From Dehalococcoidia bacterium (GTDB taxonomy: Bacteria > Chloroflexota > Dehalococcoidia > E44-bin15): 5,475 bases of DNA. This document shows positions 1 to 5,366 of the stretch, one piece after another. Position 1 is the first letter of the stretch. Each line of letters begins with the position of its first letter. Made by a program: the position numbers and the translations under genes. The stretch covers positions 1 to 5,475 of the forward strand of contig JAGMCC010000086.1 of NCBI GenBank assembly GCA_023129355.1. Direction: 5' to 3'. The notes below the pieces were generated by a model. That model saw nothing but the letters and a program-made list of their open reading frames with translations, ran no database searches and was not told where the DNA came from.

Positions 1-91
1 CTGGACTGCGGCGTGCAGGGCAAGTGAGAGTTTCTGGAAGCTCCGAAGGTGGCCAGGTTCACAATTATCAGCGGTGGGTAGAGCGGAAGAC

Positions 92-526
92 TTAAACGCG
101 TTCCCAGATTAGATGGCCGGTCTTTTGCATCTCGTCATCCGGAGCCGGGTCTGTGCTTAATATTAGCCTGTTACCATCGAATTTAAAGGCGCGTTTCTGG
201 TCATTACCGATCCAGTTGGGAAAGAGGCAGACATCAACGTGGTGAATGACCCTTTCTCCCTGAACTTCATATCTTCCGCAATAGGATATATAGGTATCAA
301 CAGCCGCCACTTTCTCCTCGGTAGTCCCCCTCTTGATGTCTTTAGCAGCGAACCTAGGACGGTTGGCACTCATCATAGCCACGGACACATACCCCTCCTC
401 GCTGTACATCAGGAACCCCACGGGGTCCTGGCCCCAGGGTTATTTGACCTCACCATCCGCCCTTCTCACCTCATAGGACAGCAGTCTCCAGGTGCCGACA
501 AAAGGATTTCGTGAAGTCTGTGCCAT
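92..526 (-). pseudogene. Lipocalin-like domain protein gene with one in-frame TAA
   Basis: Reading from an ATG at 526-524 gives MAQTSRNPFVGTWRLLSYEV, then a short stretch, a TAA at 442-440, and without any frame change PWGQDPVGFLMYSEEGYVSV through to LIWERV and a TAA at 94-92. The GTWRL opening, the P-G-G(F/Y)LMY strand, the MM-RPRF segment, YxxYCGRYEV, HHVDVCLFPNW and the closing HLIWERV match the small lipocalin-like family (Lipocalin_5 type, about 140-150 residues), whose biochemical role is generally unknown. Full length would be 144 codons, normal for the family. An AAGGGG about 8 nt before the ATG is a good ribosome binding site. The stop falls where relatives, as I recall them, often have an aromatic residue, so one base change (TAT/TAC to TAA) would explain it. 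A shorter product could only start at GTG 421, without the first strand of the barrel, so I call it a recent pseudogene; a sequencing error is possible. Confidence 0.75.
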
Positions 527-568
527 TCTCTATTCCCCTTGTATGTCTTGGAGGATGAGAGCGAAAAA

Positions 569-610
569 GTGGAGCTGGCGGGATTCGAACCCGCTACCTC
601 TTGACTACCA
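569..610 (-). pseudogene. tRNA-Ala 3'-half fragment (direct repeat of 1812-1853)
   Basis: These 42 bases match 1812-1853 of the intact tRNA-Ala at 41 positions and in the same orientation. The fragment keeps the acceptor 3' strand, the whole T arm with GGTTCGAATCC, the variable region, the 3' side of the anticodon stem and most of the anticodon loop. The 5' half is missing: the sequence beyond 610 cannot pair with the anticodon stem, and there is no D arm. The single mismatch (A607 versus G1850) would turn anticodon GGC into GGT. On the other side identity ends after the first C of CCA. The extent, anticodon loop to 3' end, is that typical of attachment sites left by tRNA-targeting integrases. 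Confidence 0.85.
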
Positions 611-727
611 TTCTTTTAAAACGCTGCACTGATCGCAAATGTATAATGGTGCTCACACTCAGCAAGCGTGGAATACCTAAATATATATGACTATATTTTA
701 AGCCCCACTAAGATGATACCATGGATT

Positions 728-1654
728 TCAGTGCGGTCTTACCAGGAATATAGGGCTTTGGCTTCTTTGCAGAACCTTATCAGCGACTTGGCCATAGGCC
801 CAACGGGTGATTCCGGTACGTCCGTGAGTTGCCAAAACAATAAGATTGAACGGATTCTTATTCGCATAGTCAATGATCTCATCGATAGGCCTGCCTAGTA
901 CCACCTCTGACCGCACATTAAGACCGGCATCACGTAGCCTCTTCTCCACCACAGCCAGATAACGCTCACCTGCCTGTTTAGCCCATGCCTTTTCCTTCTC
1001 CACATGCTCTTCCCAGCTCAACTCCATAATCGCTTCCGGATAATCGGACAAAATGATAGGCGGTTCGCAAACCCGGAGCAGGACCACATCACACAACTCA
1101 GCGCCTCTCTGTTTCGCCAGCGCTTCAACATGGGTAAGCACCGATTCAGCTAGCTTTGATCCATCTAGAGGCACTAGCATCATTCTATTTGGCCATTTGT
1201 CGTGAACAATCTCTTCAAGTATCGATGCTCGAACAAGCCATACAGGGACCTTGGATGCGCGGAGGACCTTATCAGCCACGCTCCCTATAGCCCAACGCTT
1301 GACTCCAGAGCGACCATGAGTTGCCAGGAGGATTATGTCGATGTCATTATCTTCGGCATAACGAAGGATTTCCTCAGCGGGGTGGCCCACTACCACTTCA
1401 CCTCCAGCTTCCACTGCTTTGCCCCCTGGTTCCGTTTTTGTCCTTTCCTGAACCTGCATCGACTGACGCTTAACACTCTCAGCTGCACGCTCGATATAGG
1501 CTCGATGTATTGGGAGCAAGTCTTGTTCCTTCGGTCCAGAAACGTGAAGCAGAATTAAGTCTAGATCTAGCCTCCCCGCAAGTTCTTTGGCGTAACCGAA
1601 AACAACTTCGGCCAGCTCTGAACCATCCAATGGAACCAGCATCCTCTTGTACAT
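728..1654 (-). CDS. Universal stress protein, tandem two-domain UspA family
   Basis: The 308-residue cytoplasmic protein has two successive UspA-type domains (about residues 1-145 and 155-308), each an alpha/beta nucleotide-binding fold. Each begins with the strand MLVPLDGS (Asp10, Asp164), where the Asp faces the nucleotide, and ends with a G-2x-G-9x-G(S/T)-like ATP loop: ATHGRSGVKRWAIGS at 111-125 and ATHGRTGITRWAYGQ at 275-289. In both the first glycine is replaced by Ala, a common variant, and in the second the last position is Gln rather than Ser/Thr, so domain 2 may bind ATP less well. USPs generally act in stress survival; substrate or partner cannot be told. The ATG at 1654 is chosen because the domain starts at once and AGAGGA lies upstream (alternative: Met5). 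The gene stands alone between a tRNA-Ala and its 3' fragment, so it may be cargo of an integrated element. Confidence 0.93.
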   Translation of the reverse strand: MYKRMLVPLDGSELAEVVFGYAKELAGRLDLDLILLHVSGPKEQDLLPIHRAYIERAAESVKRQSMQVQERTKTEPGGKAVEAGGEVVVGHPAEEILRYAEDNDIDIILLATHGRSGVKRWAIGSVADKVLRASKVPVWLVRASILEEIVHDKWPNRMMLVPLDGSKLAESVLTHVEALAKQRGAELCDVVLLRVCEPPIILSDYPEAIMELSWEEHVEKEKAWAKQAGERYLAVVEKRLRDAGLNVRSEVVLGRPIDEIIDYANKNPFNLIVLATHGRTGITRWAYGQVADKVLQRSQSPIFLVRPH

Positions 1655-1679
1655 CCTAATACATCCTCTTATGGATTTG

Positions 1680-1708
1680 ATAATATATTACATGTTGGAG
1701 GAAATCAA
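1680..1708 (-). promoter_or_regulatory. Sigma-70-type promoter of the universal stress protein gene
   Basis: On the minus strand TTGATT (1708-1703) and TATTAT (1685-1680) are separated by exactly 17 bp. Transcription would start near 1673, giving a leader of about 18 nt to the ATG at 1654. The surroundings are AT-rich compared with the coding regions. The assignment is by eye from hexamers and spacing. Confidence 0.55.
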
Positions 1709-1809
1709 ATTATTGGTAGTGCGAACTGATATAACCTCCAGGCGTGTCATTTTGTGTTTCGACTTTTCCCGGTAGAAAACCTATGCCTGGCGGTACTGGC
1801 AGGTCACGA

Positions 1810-1885
1810 TGGTGGAGCTGGCGGGATTCGAACCCGCTACCTCTTGACTGCCAGTCAAGCACTCTCCCAATTGAGCTACAGCCCC
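1810..1885 (-). tRNA. tRNA-Ala(GGC)
   Basis: The minus strand folds into a complete cloverleaf: acceptor GGGGCTG/CAGCTCC, D arm GCTC-AATTGGGA-GAGT, anticodon arm CTTGA-CTGGCAG-TCAAG with anticodon GGC (plus-strand 1850-1852), variable AGGTA, T arm GCGGG-TTCGAAT-CCCGC, discriminator A and encoded CCA. The third acceptor pair is G-U, the G3-U70 identity element of alanine tRNAs. The total is 76 nt including CCA. It reads GCC and GCU codons. It has its own promoter at 1899-1927, and its 3' half is duplicated at 569-610. No convincing terminator is visible right after it. Confidence 0.97.
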
Positions 1886-1898
1886 AGATTCGTATTCA

Positions 1899-1927
1899 AC
1901 TTTAGCATAAAGTGCTGCCATTTTCAA
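1899..1927 (-). promoter_or_regulatory. Promoter of tRNA-Ala with extended -10
   Basis: On the minus strand TTGAAA (1927-1922) is followed after 17 bp by TAAAGT (1904-1899), directly preceded by TGC, an extended -10 element. Transcription should start a few bases before the tRNA 5' end at 1885. The -35 box lies only 10 bp from that of the divergent tRNA-Val promoter. Confidence 0.6.
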
Positions 1928-1937
1928 GATACGGCGC

Positions 1938-1966
1938 TTGACTTCACGTAGCAGGTTTGCTAGAAT
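1938..1966 (+). promoter_or_regulatory. Promoter of tRNA-Val, probably also thrS
   Basis: TTGACT (1938-1943) and TAGAAT (1961-1966) are separated by 17 bp, with TGC directly before the -10 (extended -10). Five of six bases in each hexamer match consensus, making this the strongest promoter in the window. The start site would be near 1973, some 35 nt before the tRNA. No terminator is visible between the tRNA-Val and thrS, so read-through into thrS is likely. Confidence 0.7.
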
Positions 1967-2008
1967 TCGCTAAGGAATTCGGAGATTTTTGTAAGAATAA
2001 TATGGGAG

Positions 2009-2085
2009 GGGCGGTTAGCTCAGTTGGTAAGAGTACTGCGTTGACATCGCAGGGGTCACTGGTTCAAGTCCAGTACCGCCCACCA
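2009..2085 (+). tRNA. tRNA-Val(GAC)
   Basis: The cloverleaf is complete: acceptor GGGCGGT/ACCGCCC, D arm GCTC-AGTTGGTAA-GAGT, anticodon arm CTGCG-TTGACAT-CGCAG with anticodon GAC at 2043-2045, variable GGGTC, T arm ACTGG-TTCAAGT-CCAGT, discriminator A and encoded CCA at 2083-2085. The total is 77 nt. It reads GUC and GUU. It lies 85 nt before the chosen thrS start on the same strand and most likely shares its transcript, with tRNA processing freeing the thrS mRNA. Confidence 0.96.
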
Positions 2086-2170
2086 TGCTTTTAATTTGAC
2101 ACGACCGGGAATGCCTCTCGTCCCCAAAAGGATGGGAGGTTATAATTTTAGGTCAGAAAACGAATCTGAG

Positions 2171-3913
2171 ATGGGTGACCAAGCCGAGAAGAACGAAAAC
2201 GAAAAAATGGAACGAATCAGGCATTCGGCGTCCCATGTGATGGCGGAGGTGATCCAGTCGCTATTCCCCGAGGCTAAATTCGGTATCGGGCCAGTGATCG
2301 AGAGTGGCTTCTACTACGACTTTGATCTCCCCCGCACCCTCACCCCGGAGGACCTTCCGCTAATCGAGGCGAGAATGGCTGAGATCATCGCCCAAGACCT
2401 CCCCTTCACACGTGAGGAGGTGTCAAAGGAGGAAGCGAGGAGCATCTTCGCCCATCAGCCCTATAAACTGGAGCTCATCGATGAAATCCCCGAGGAGTTG
2501 ATGAGCATCTACCGCCAGGGCTCTTTCGTTGACCTTTGCCGCGGGCCACATGTAAGCTCGACAGGGGAGATAACAGCCTTCAAGCTCCTGAGCATCGCCG
2601 GGGCCTATTGGCGGGGCGATGAGAAGCGTCCGATGCTCCAGCGAATCTACGGCGTCGCCTTCGATACTCAAGAGGAGCTGGGGCGTTATCTGGAAGGGCT
2701 TGCCGAGGCGGCAAAGCGCGACCATCGAAAGCTGGGGCAGGAGCTCGATCTCTTTAGCTTCCACGAGGAGGCGGGACCGGGGCTGGTCCACTGGCATCCC
2801 AAGGGAGCTACGGTGCGCCGTCTTATCGAGGATTTCTGGATCGCGGAGCACCTGAAACGGGGTTATGAGATCGTCTACAGCCCCCACATCGCCAAGCTCG
2901 ACCTCTGGAAGATGAGCGGGCACTGGGAGCTATACCGGGAGCACCTCTACTCACCGATGGATGTCGAGGGGCAGGAATACCTGATCAAGCCGATGAACTG
3001 CCCGGCTCATATCCTTATGTATAAAACGCGGCTTAGAAGCTACCGCGAGCTTCCCATAAGATGGGCGGAGCTGGGCACAGTCTATCGCTATGAGCGCTCC
3101 GGGGTGCTTCACGGGTTAACCAGGGTGCGGGGCTTCACCCAGGACGATGCCCACATTTTCTGTCGCCCCGATCAGCTTGAGGATGAAGTGGTGGGGGTTT
3201 TGGAGTTCGCCATCTTTATGATGCACACCTTCGGCTTTCACGAACATGAGGTGCTGCTCGCCACCCGCCCTGAGCGGTATGCCGGCACCATCGATATATG
3301 GGAGGAGGCCACCGAGACCCTGGAGCGGGCGCTGAAGCGCCTCGCTCTCCCCTATAGGGTAGACCCGGGGGAGGGGGTGTTCTACGGCCCCAAAATCGAT
3401 ATCCGCCTTCGGGACGCCCTGGGAAGGAGATGGCAGGGCCCCACCACGCAGGTCGATTTTAACCTGCCCCAGCGCTTCGATGTTACCTACGTGGACAGTG
3501 ATGGCGTAGCGCATCCTGTGGTCATGGTTCATCGCACCGTTCTGGGAAGCATGGAACGCTTCTTCGGTTGCCTCATTGAGCACTTCGGCGGCGCTTTCCC
3601 CGTCTGGCTGGCACCGGTCCAGGCGATGGTAATTCCCATATCCGATCGCCATCTGGACTACGCCCATAAAGTGGCCGCGGAACTCCAGGCTGAGGGGCTG
3701 CGTACCCAGGTAGACGTCCGCCCCGACAGGATGAACCTGAAAATTCGCCAAGCGCAGCTTCAGAAGATACCTTACATGTTGATCGTAGGCGATAAGGAGG
3801 TGGCGAGTGCCGGGGTCTCGGTCAGGCTGAGAAGCGGTGAGGACCTGGGAAGCCAAACCCTGGATACATTCAAGGAGATGGCCACGGAAGCCATCGCGCA
3901 GAAAACATCTTGA
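2171..3913 (+). CDS. thrS: Threonine--tRNA ligase, TGS-less form
   Basis: This cytoplasmic class II synthetase attaches threonine to tRNA-Thr. From the ATG at 2171 it has 580 residues. It starts almost directly with the editing domain (HSASH, His18/His22; DLCRGPH, Cys123/His127), so the N-terminal TGS domain of about 60 residues present in E. coli ThrRS (642 aa) is absent. The catalytic core has motif 2 (Arg306 before the SGVLHG loop), the three zinc ligands Cys277 (MNCPAH), His328 (QDDAH) and His454 (VHR), and motif 3 Arg463 (GSMERFFG). All sit a constant 57 residues below their E. coli positions. The anticodon-binding domain follows from about 477. The start is uncertain: TTG 2096, ATG 2111, ATG 2132 and ATG 2207 are in frame and none has a well-spaced ribosome binding site; a strong GGGAGGT at 2134-2140 faces no in-frame start codon. 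I chose 2171 because it adds only a short charged leader to the conserved part. Confidence 0.93.
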   Translation: MGDQAEKNENEKMERIRHSASHVMAEVIQSLFPEAKFGIGPVIESGFYYDFDLPRTLTPEDLPLIEARMAEIIAQDLPFTREEVSKEEARSIFAHQPYKLELIDEIPEELMSIYRQGSFVDLCRGPHVSSTGEITAFKLLSIAGAYWRGDEKRPMLQRIYGVAFDTQEELGRYLEGLAEAAKRDHRKLGQELDLFSFHEEAGPGLVHWHPKGATVRRLIEDFWIAEHLKRGYEIVYSPHIAKLDLWKMSGHWELYREHLYSPMDVEGQEYLIKPMNCPAHILMYKTRLRSYRELPIRWAELGTVYRYERSGVLHGLTRVRGFTQDDAHIFCRPDQLEDEVVGVLEFAIFMMHTFGFHEHEVLLATRPERYAGTIDIWEEATETLERALKRLALPYRVDPGEGVFYGPKIDIRLRDALGRRWQGPTTQVDFNLPQRFDVTYVDSDGVAHPVVMVHRTVLGSMERFFGCLIEHFGGAFPVWLAPVQAMVIPISDRHLDYAHKVAAELQAEGLRTQVDVRPDRMNLKIRQAQLQKIPYMLIVGDKEVASAGVSVRLRSGEDLGSQTLDTFKEMATEAIAQKTS

Positions 3914-3938
3914 TTTTTATGGAAAGACATAGTATAGT
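3910..3938 (+). promoter_or_regulatory. Internal promoter for infC-rpmI-rplT
   Basis: TTGATT at 3910-3915 overlaps the thrS stop codon (TGA 3911-3913) and is followed after 17 bp by TATAGT (3933-3938). Transcription would start near 3945, about 33 nt before the infC start. A perfect TATAAT at 3951-3956 lies just downstream but has no good -35 at normal spacing. The promoter would allow the IF3/L35/L20 genes to be made independently of thrS. Confidence 0.5.
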
Positions 3939-3970
3939 ACCATTCCACAGTATAATTGTTGTGGGGGGTA
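3938..3970 (+). promoter_or_regulatory. Potential hairpin over the infC ribosome binding site
   Basis: TACC (3938-3941) can pair with GGTA (3967-3970), and TTCCACA (3943-3949) with TGTGGGG (3960-3966, two G-U pairs), leaving A3942 bulged and a 10-nt loop. The eleven-pair stem includes all of the G-rich Shine-Dalgarno run at 3963-3968. A transcript starting near 3945 would lose the 5' arm down to five pairs, so read-through mRNA from thrS would be more closed than mRNA from the internal promoter. The pairing is worked out by hand; a regulatory role is inference. Confidence 0.4.
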
Positions 3971-3977
3971 AGCAAGT

Positions 3978-4550
3978 ATAATAAAAAGATATCGCGTTAA
4001 CCAACAGATCATCGGCAAAGAGGTGCGATTGATCAGCGAAACGGGCGAACAGCTGGGCACCATGCCGCTTTTCAAGGCTCGGGAGTTGGCTAAGGAGCGA
4101 GACTATGACATAGTAGAGGTTTCCCCCCAAAGTGTCCCTCCGGTATGTCGCCTCCTCGACTATGGGAAGTTCAAATACGAGCAGACAAAGAAGGAGCGCG
4201 AGGCGAGGAAGAGGCAGAAATCTATTTACCTTAGAGAGGTGCGGCTGAGGCCCAAGATCGGTGAACACGACATCGAGTTTAAGACCCGAATCGTCAAGAA
4301 GCTCATTGACGAAGGCAACAAGGTTAAAGTCTCCATACTCTTCCGCGGTCGGGAGATCACCCACCCTGAGATCGGAAAGGGGCTTCTTGAGCGGGTGGCC
4401 GAAGAACTCAAGGATAAAGCCCTTGTGGAACGGGCCCCGATAATGGATGGGAGACGTATGATCATGGTCCTCGCCCCTAACAAGCAACAAATTAAACCAG
4501 AAGTGAAACCAGATAAGGAGTCCCCTGATGCCGAAGTTAAAGACTCATAA
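3978..4550 (+). CDS. infC: Translation initiation factor IF-3, ATA start
   Basis: IF3 binds the 30S subunit, keeps it apart from 50S and checks the start codon-initiator tRNA pairing. The product (190 residues) shows the conserved N-terminus RYRVNQQI-KEVRLI, the family signature PPVCRLLDYGKFKYE at residues 54-68, a charged linker (EQTKKEREARKRQK) and the C-terminal domain with FRGREI and GRRMIMVLAP. The first ATG/GTG/TTG in frame is GTG 4023, which would remove the conserved RVNQQI block and has its purine run directly abutting it. Upstream there are only two adjacent ATA codons (3978, 3981) after an in-frame TAA at 3969. G-rich 3963-3968 lies 9 nt before 3978, so I take that ATA as start; 3981 is the alternative. 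Non-AUG infC starts such as E. coli AUU are known to give IF3 autoregulation. A charged tail of about 20 residues follows the usual end, and the last 23 nt overlap rpmI. Confidence 0.92.
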   Translation: MIKRYRVNQQIIGKEVRLISETGEQLGTMPLFKARELAKERDYDIVEVSPQSVPPVCRLLDYGKFKYEQTKKEREARKRQKSIYLREVRLRPKIGEHDIEFKTRIVKKLIDEGNKVKVSILFRGREITHPEIGKGLLERVAEELKDKALVERAPIMDGRRMIMVLAPNKQQIKPEVKPDKESPDAEVKDS

Positions 4551-4725
4551 ATCATCAAGCCGCCGCTTCCATGTTACCGGCACGGGCAAGATAATGCGCA
4601 TGAAGGGTGGTAAGAGCCACCTCAGGCGAAACAAGTCCCGCCGCGCCAAGATGCTCTACGATGGGAAGCTGCCCCTCCATCCCTCATTCAGGGCACGCGT
4701 AAAGAGGCTTATTCCTTATTCTTAA
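4528..4725 (+). CDS. rpmI: 50S ribosomal protein L35
   Basis: The 65-residue very basic protein begins MPKLKTHKSSSRRFHVTGTG and ends RLIPYS, matching L35 in length and in both conserved ends (MPKxKT, KRF-TG-GK, lPY). L35 is a structural component of the large subunit. The ATG is supported by AAGGAG at 4515-4520, 7 nt upstream. The gene starts inside infC and overlaps it by 23 nt in another frame, so its ribosome binding site lies in infC coding sequence and translation of the two is probably coupled. An 87-nt gap, long for this tight operon, separates it from rplT. Confidence 0.95.
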   Translation: MPKLKTHKSSSRRFHVTGTGKIMRMKGGKSHLRRNKSRRAKMLYDGKLPLHPSFRARVKRLIPYS

Positions 4726-4735
4726 AGATATCACC

Positions 4736-4816
4736 ATGAAAATACAGAAGCTCTTAAAAAGCAGGTTTTCAACACATAGAGGCAACTGTAAAGGGCGAAA
4801 AGGAGGATATAATTGA
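4736..4816 (+). CDS. Possible 26-residue leader peptide before rplT
   Basis: In the rpmI-rplT gap an open frame runs from ATG 4736 to TGA 4814-4816, and the TGA overlaps the TTG start of rplT (TTGA). The peptide would begin MKIQKLLKSRFSTHRG and is rich in Lys and Arg, with one Cys. Only a weak AAAGAT precedes the ATG. The stop-start overlap is the form seen in translational coupling, so this may be a leader peptide that delivers ribosomes to rplT. It resembles no family I know and an open frame this short can be chance. Confidence 0.2.
   Translation: MKIQKLLKSRFSTHRGNCKGRKGGYN
4801..4815 (+). promoter_or_regulatory. rplT ribosome binding site and TTG start
   Basis: A perfect AGGAGG (4801-4806) is followed after six bases (ATATAA) by TTG at 4813. 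No ATG or GTG is available in frame near the conserved L20 N-terminus, so this site decides the start. Confidence 0.85.
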
Positions 4817-5166
4817 CCAGGGTAAAAGGCAGTGTCGCCGCCCATCGTCGTCATAAGAAGGTGCTGAGGCTAACCAAGGGACAGAGCGGAGCTAGGCACT
4901 CCCGCTACCGCGTTGCCCACGAGGCGATGATGCATTCCCTGAGCTACTCCTATCGCCATCGCCGCGAGCGAAAGGGTAATTTCAGGAGACTGTGGATCGT
5001 TCGCATCAATGCCGCCACCCGGCAGCAGGGACTCTCATATAGCAGGTTCATCTATGGCCTCAATAAGGCCGGCGTTGAAGTTGACCGCAAGATACTCGCC
5101 GACATTGCGGTTAGGGATCCCACTACCTTCTCCCAGCTTGTGGCAATTGCCCAAAAGCAACCATAA
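4813..5166 (+). CDS. rplT: 50S ribosomal protein L20
   Basis: The 117-residue basic protein is the usual length for L20, which binds 23S rRNA early in large-subunit assembly. Conserved segments run through the whole chain: (M)TRVKGSVAAHRRHKKVL at the N-terminus, the GARHSRYRVAHEA region, YRHRRERKGNFRRLWI, RINAATRQQGLSYSRFI at about 64-80, and VEVDRKILADIA near residue 95. It starts at TTG 4813; starting there gives residue 2 onwards in register with the family (M-A/T-R-V-K). It is the last gene of infC-rpmI-rplT. In E. coli and B. subtilis L20 represses its own operon by binding the mRNA; I see no recognisable copy of those leaders here, and the 87-nt gap before rplT is the most likely place for any local control. 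Confidence 0.96.
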   Translation: MTRVKGSVAAHRRHKKVLRLTKGQSGARHSRYRVAHEAMMHSLSYSYRHRRERKGNFRRLWIVRINAATRQQGLSYSRFIYGLNKAGVEVDRKILADIAVRDPTTFSQLVAIAQKQP

Positions 5167-5223
5167 AGCTAGCTTTTTTCGCCCTCTACGGGATGTCACG
5201 ATTAAGCTACCTTAACATTATAA

Positions 5224-5255
5224 AGCAATACAGGCTTCTCTGTTGCTACCTTTTT
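5224..5255 (+). terminator. Candidate intrinsic terminator of the operon
   Basis: AGCA-(AT bulge)-ACAG (5224-5233) pairs with CTGT-TGCT (5240-5247) around the loop GCTTCT, and TTTTT follows at 5251-5255 after three bases. It lies 58 nt past the rplT stop. The stem is only moderately stable, so confidence is limited. Confidence 0.4.
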
Positions 5256-5366
5256 GCGTCCCTCACCTTGACCCCCTGTTACACCCTCTCCTAATCTCGT
5301 TCAGATAGATAGGTGACACTTAGTATCGTGGATTTTGCTTTATTTGCCATCACGAGGAGCTCTACT

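Larger units (their letters stand above)
569..1853 (-). mobile_element. Possible decayed tRNA-Ala integration islet
   Basis: The stretch is bounded by a 42-bp direct repeat: one copy lies inside the intact tRNA-Ala, the other is the fragment downstream of it. That is the arrangement produced when an integrase inserts DNA into a tRNA 3' end and the incoming DNA restores the tRNA. The enclosed DNA, about 1.2 kb, has one gene (universal stress protein) and no visible integrase, excisionase or transposase, so it could only be a remnant or a passively mobilised segment. Without the islet the lipocalin-like gene would start about 43 bp after the tRNA 3' end. A plain partial duplication of the tRNA is the alternative. 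Confidence 0.4.

Noticed and set aside
1..91. Short open frames at the left edge
   Set aside because: Fewer than 40 codons, no start or ribosome binding site in view, and no recognisable sequence; nothing can be said of this stretch.
679..698. AAATATA/TATATTT hairpin downstream of the USP gene as a terminator
   Set aside because: The stem is all A-T, seven pairs, without a clear T-run on the minus strand.
668..898. Plus-strand open frame of 76 codons
   Set aside because: It overlaps the end of the USP gene on the other strand and resembles no protein family.
2096..2124. Perfect TTGACA at 2096-2101 upstream of thrS as a promoter -35
   Set aside because: At 16-18 bp spacing only C-rich sequence (CGTCCC region) follows, and the nearest TATAAT at 2141 is 39 bp away.
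3870..4490. Long minus-strand open frame opposite infC
   Set aside because: It is antisense to the conserved IF3 gene, and its translation shows no family features.
4808..4813. TATAAT overlapping the rplT start as a -10 element
   Set aside because: Transcription would begin inside rplT and no -35-like hexamer lies 16-18 bp upstream.
5153..5179. AAAAGC...GCTTTT followed by T-run directly after rplT as terminator
   Set aside because: The stem is short, AT-rich and has a 13-nt loop; the hairpin at 5224-5255 is a better candidate.
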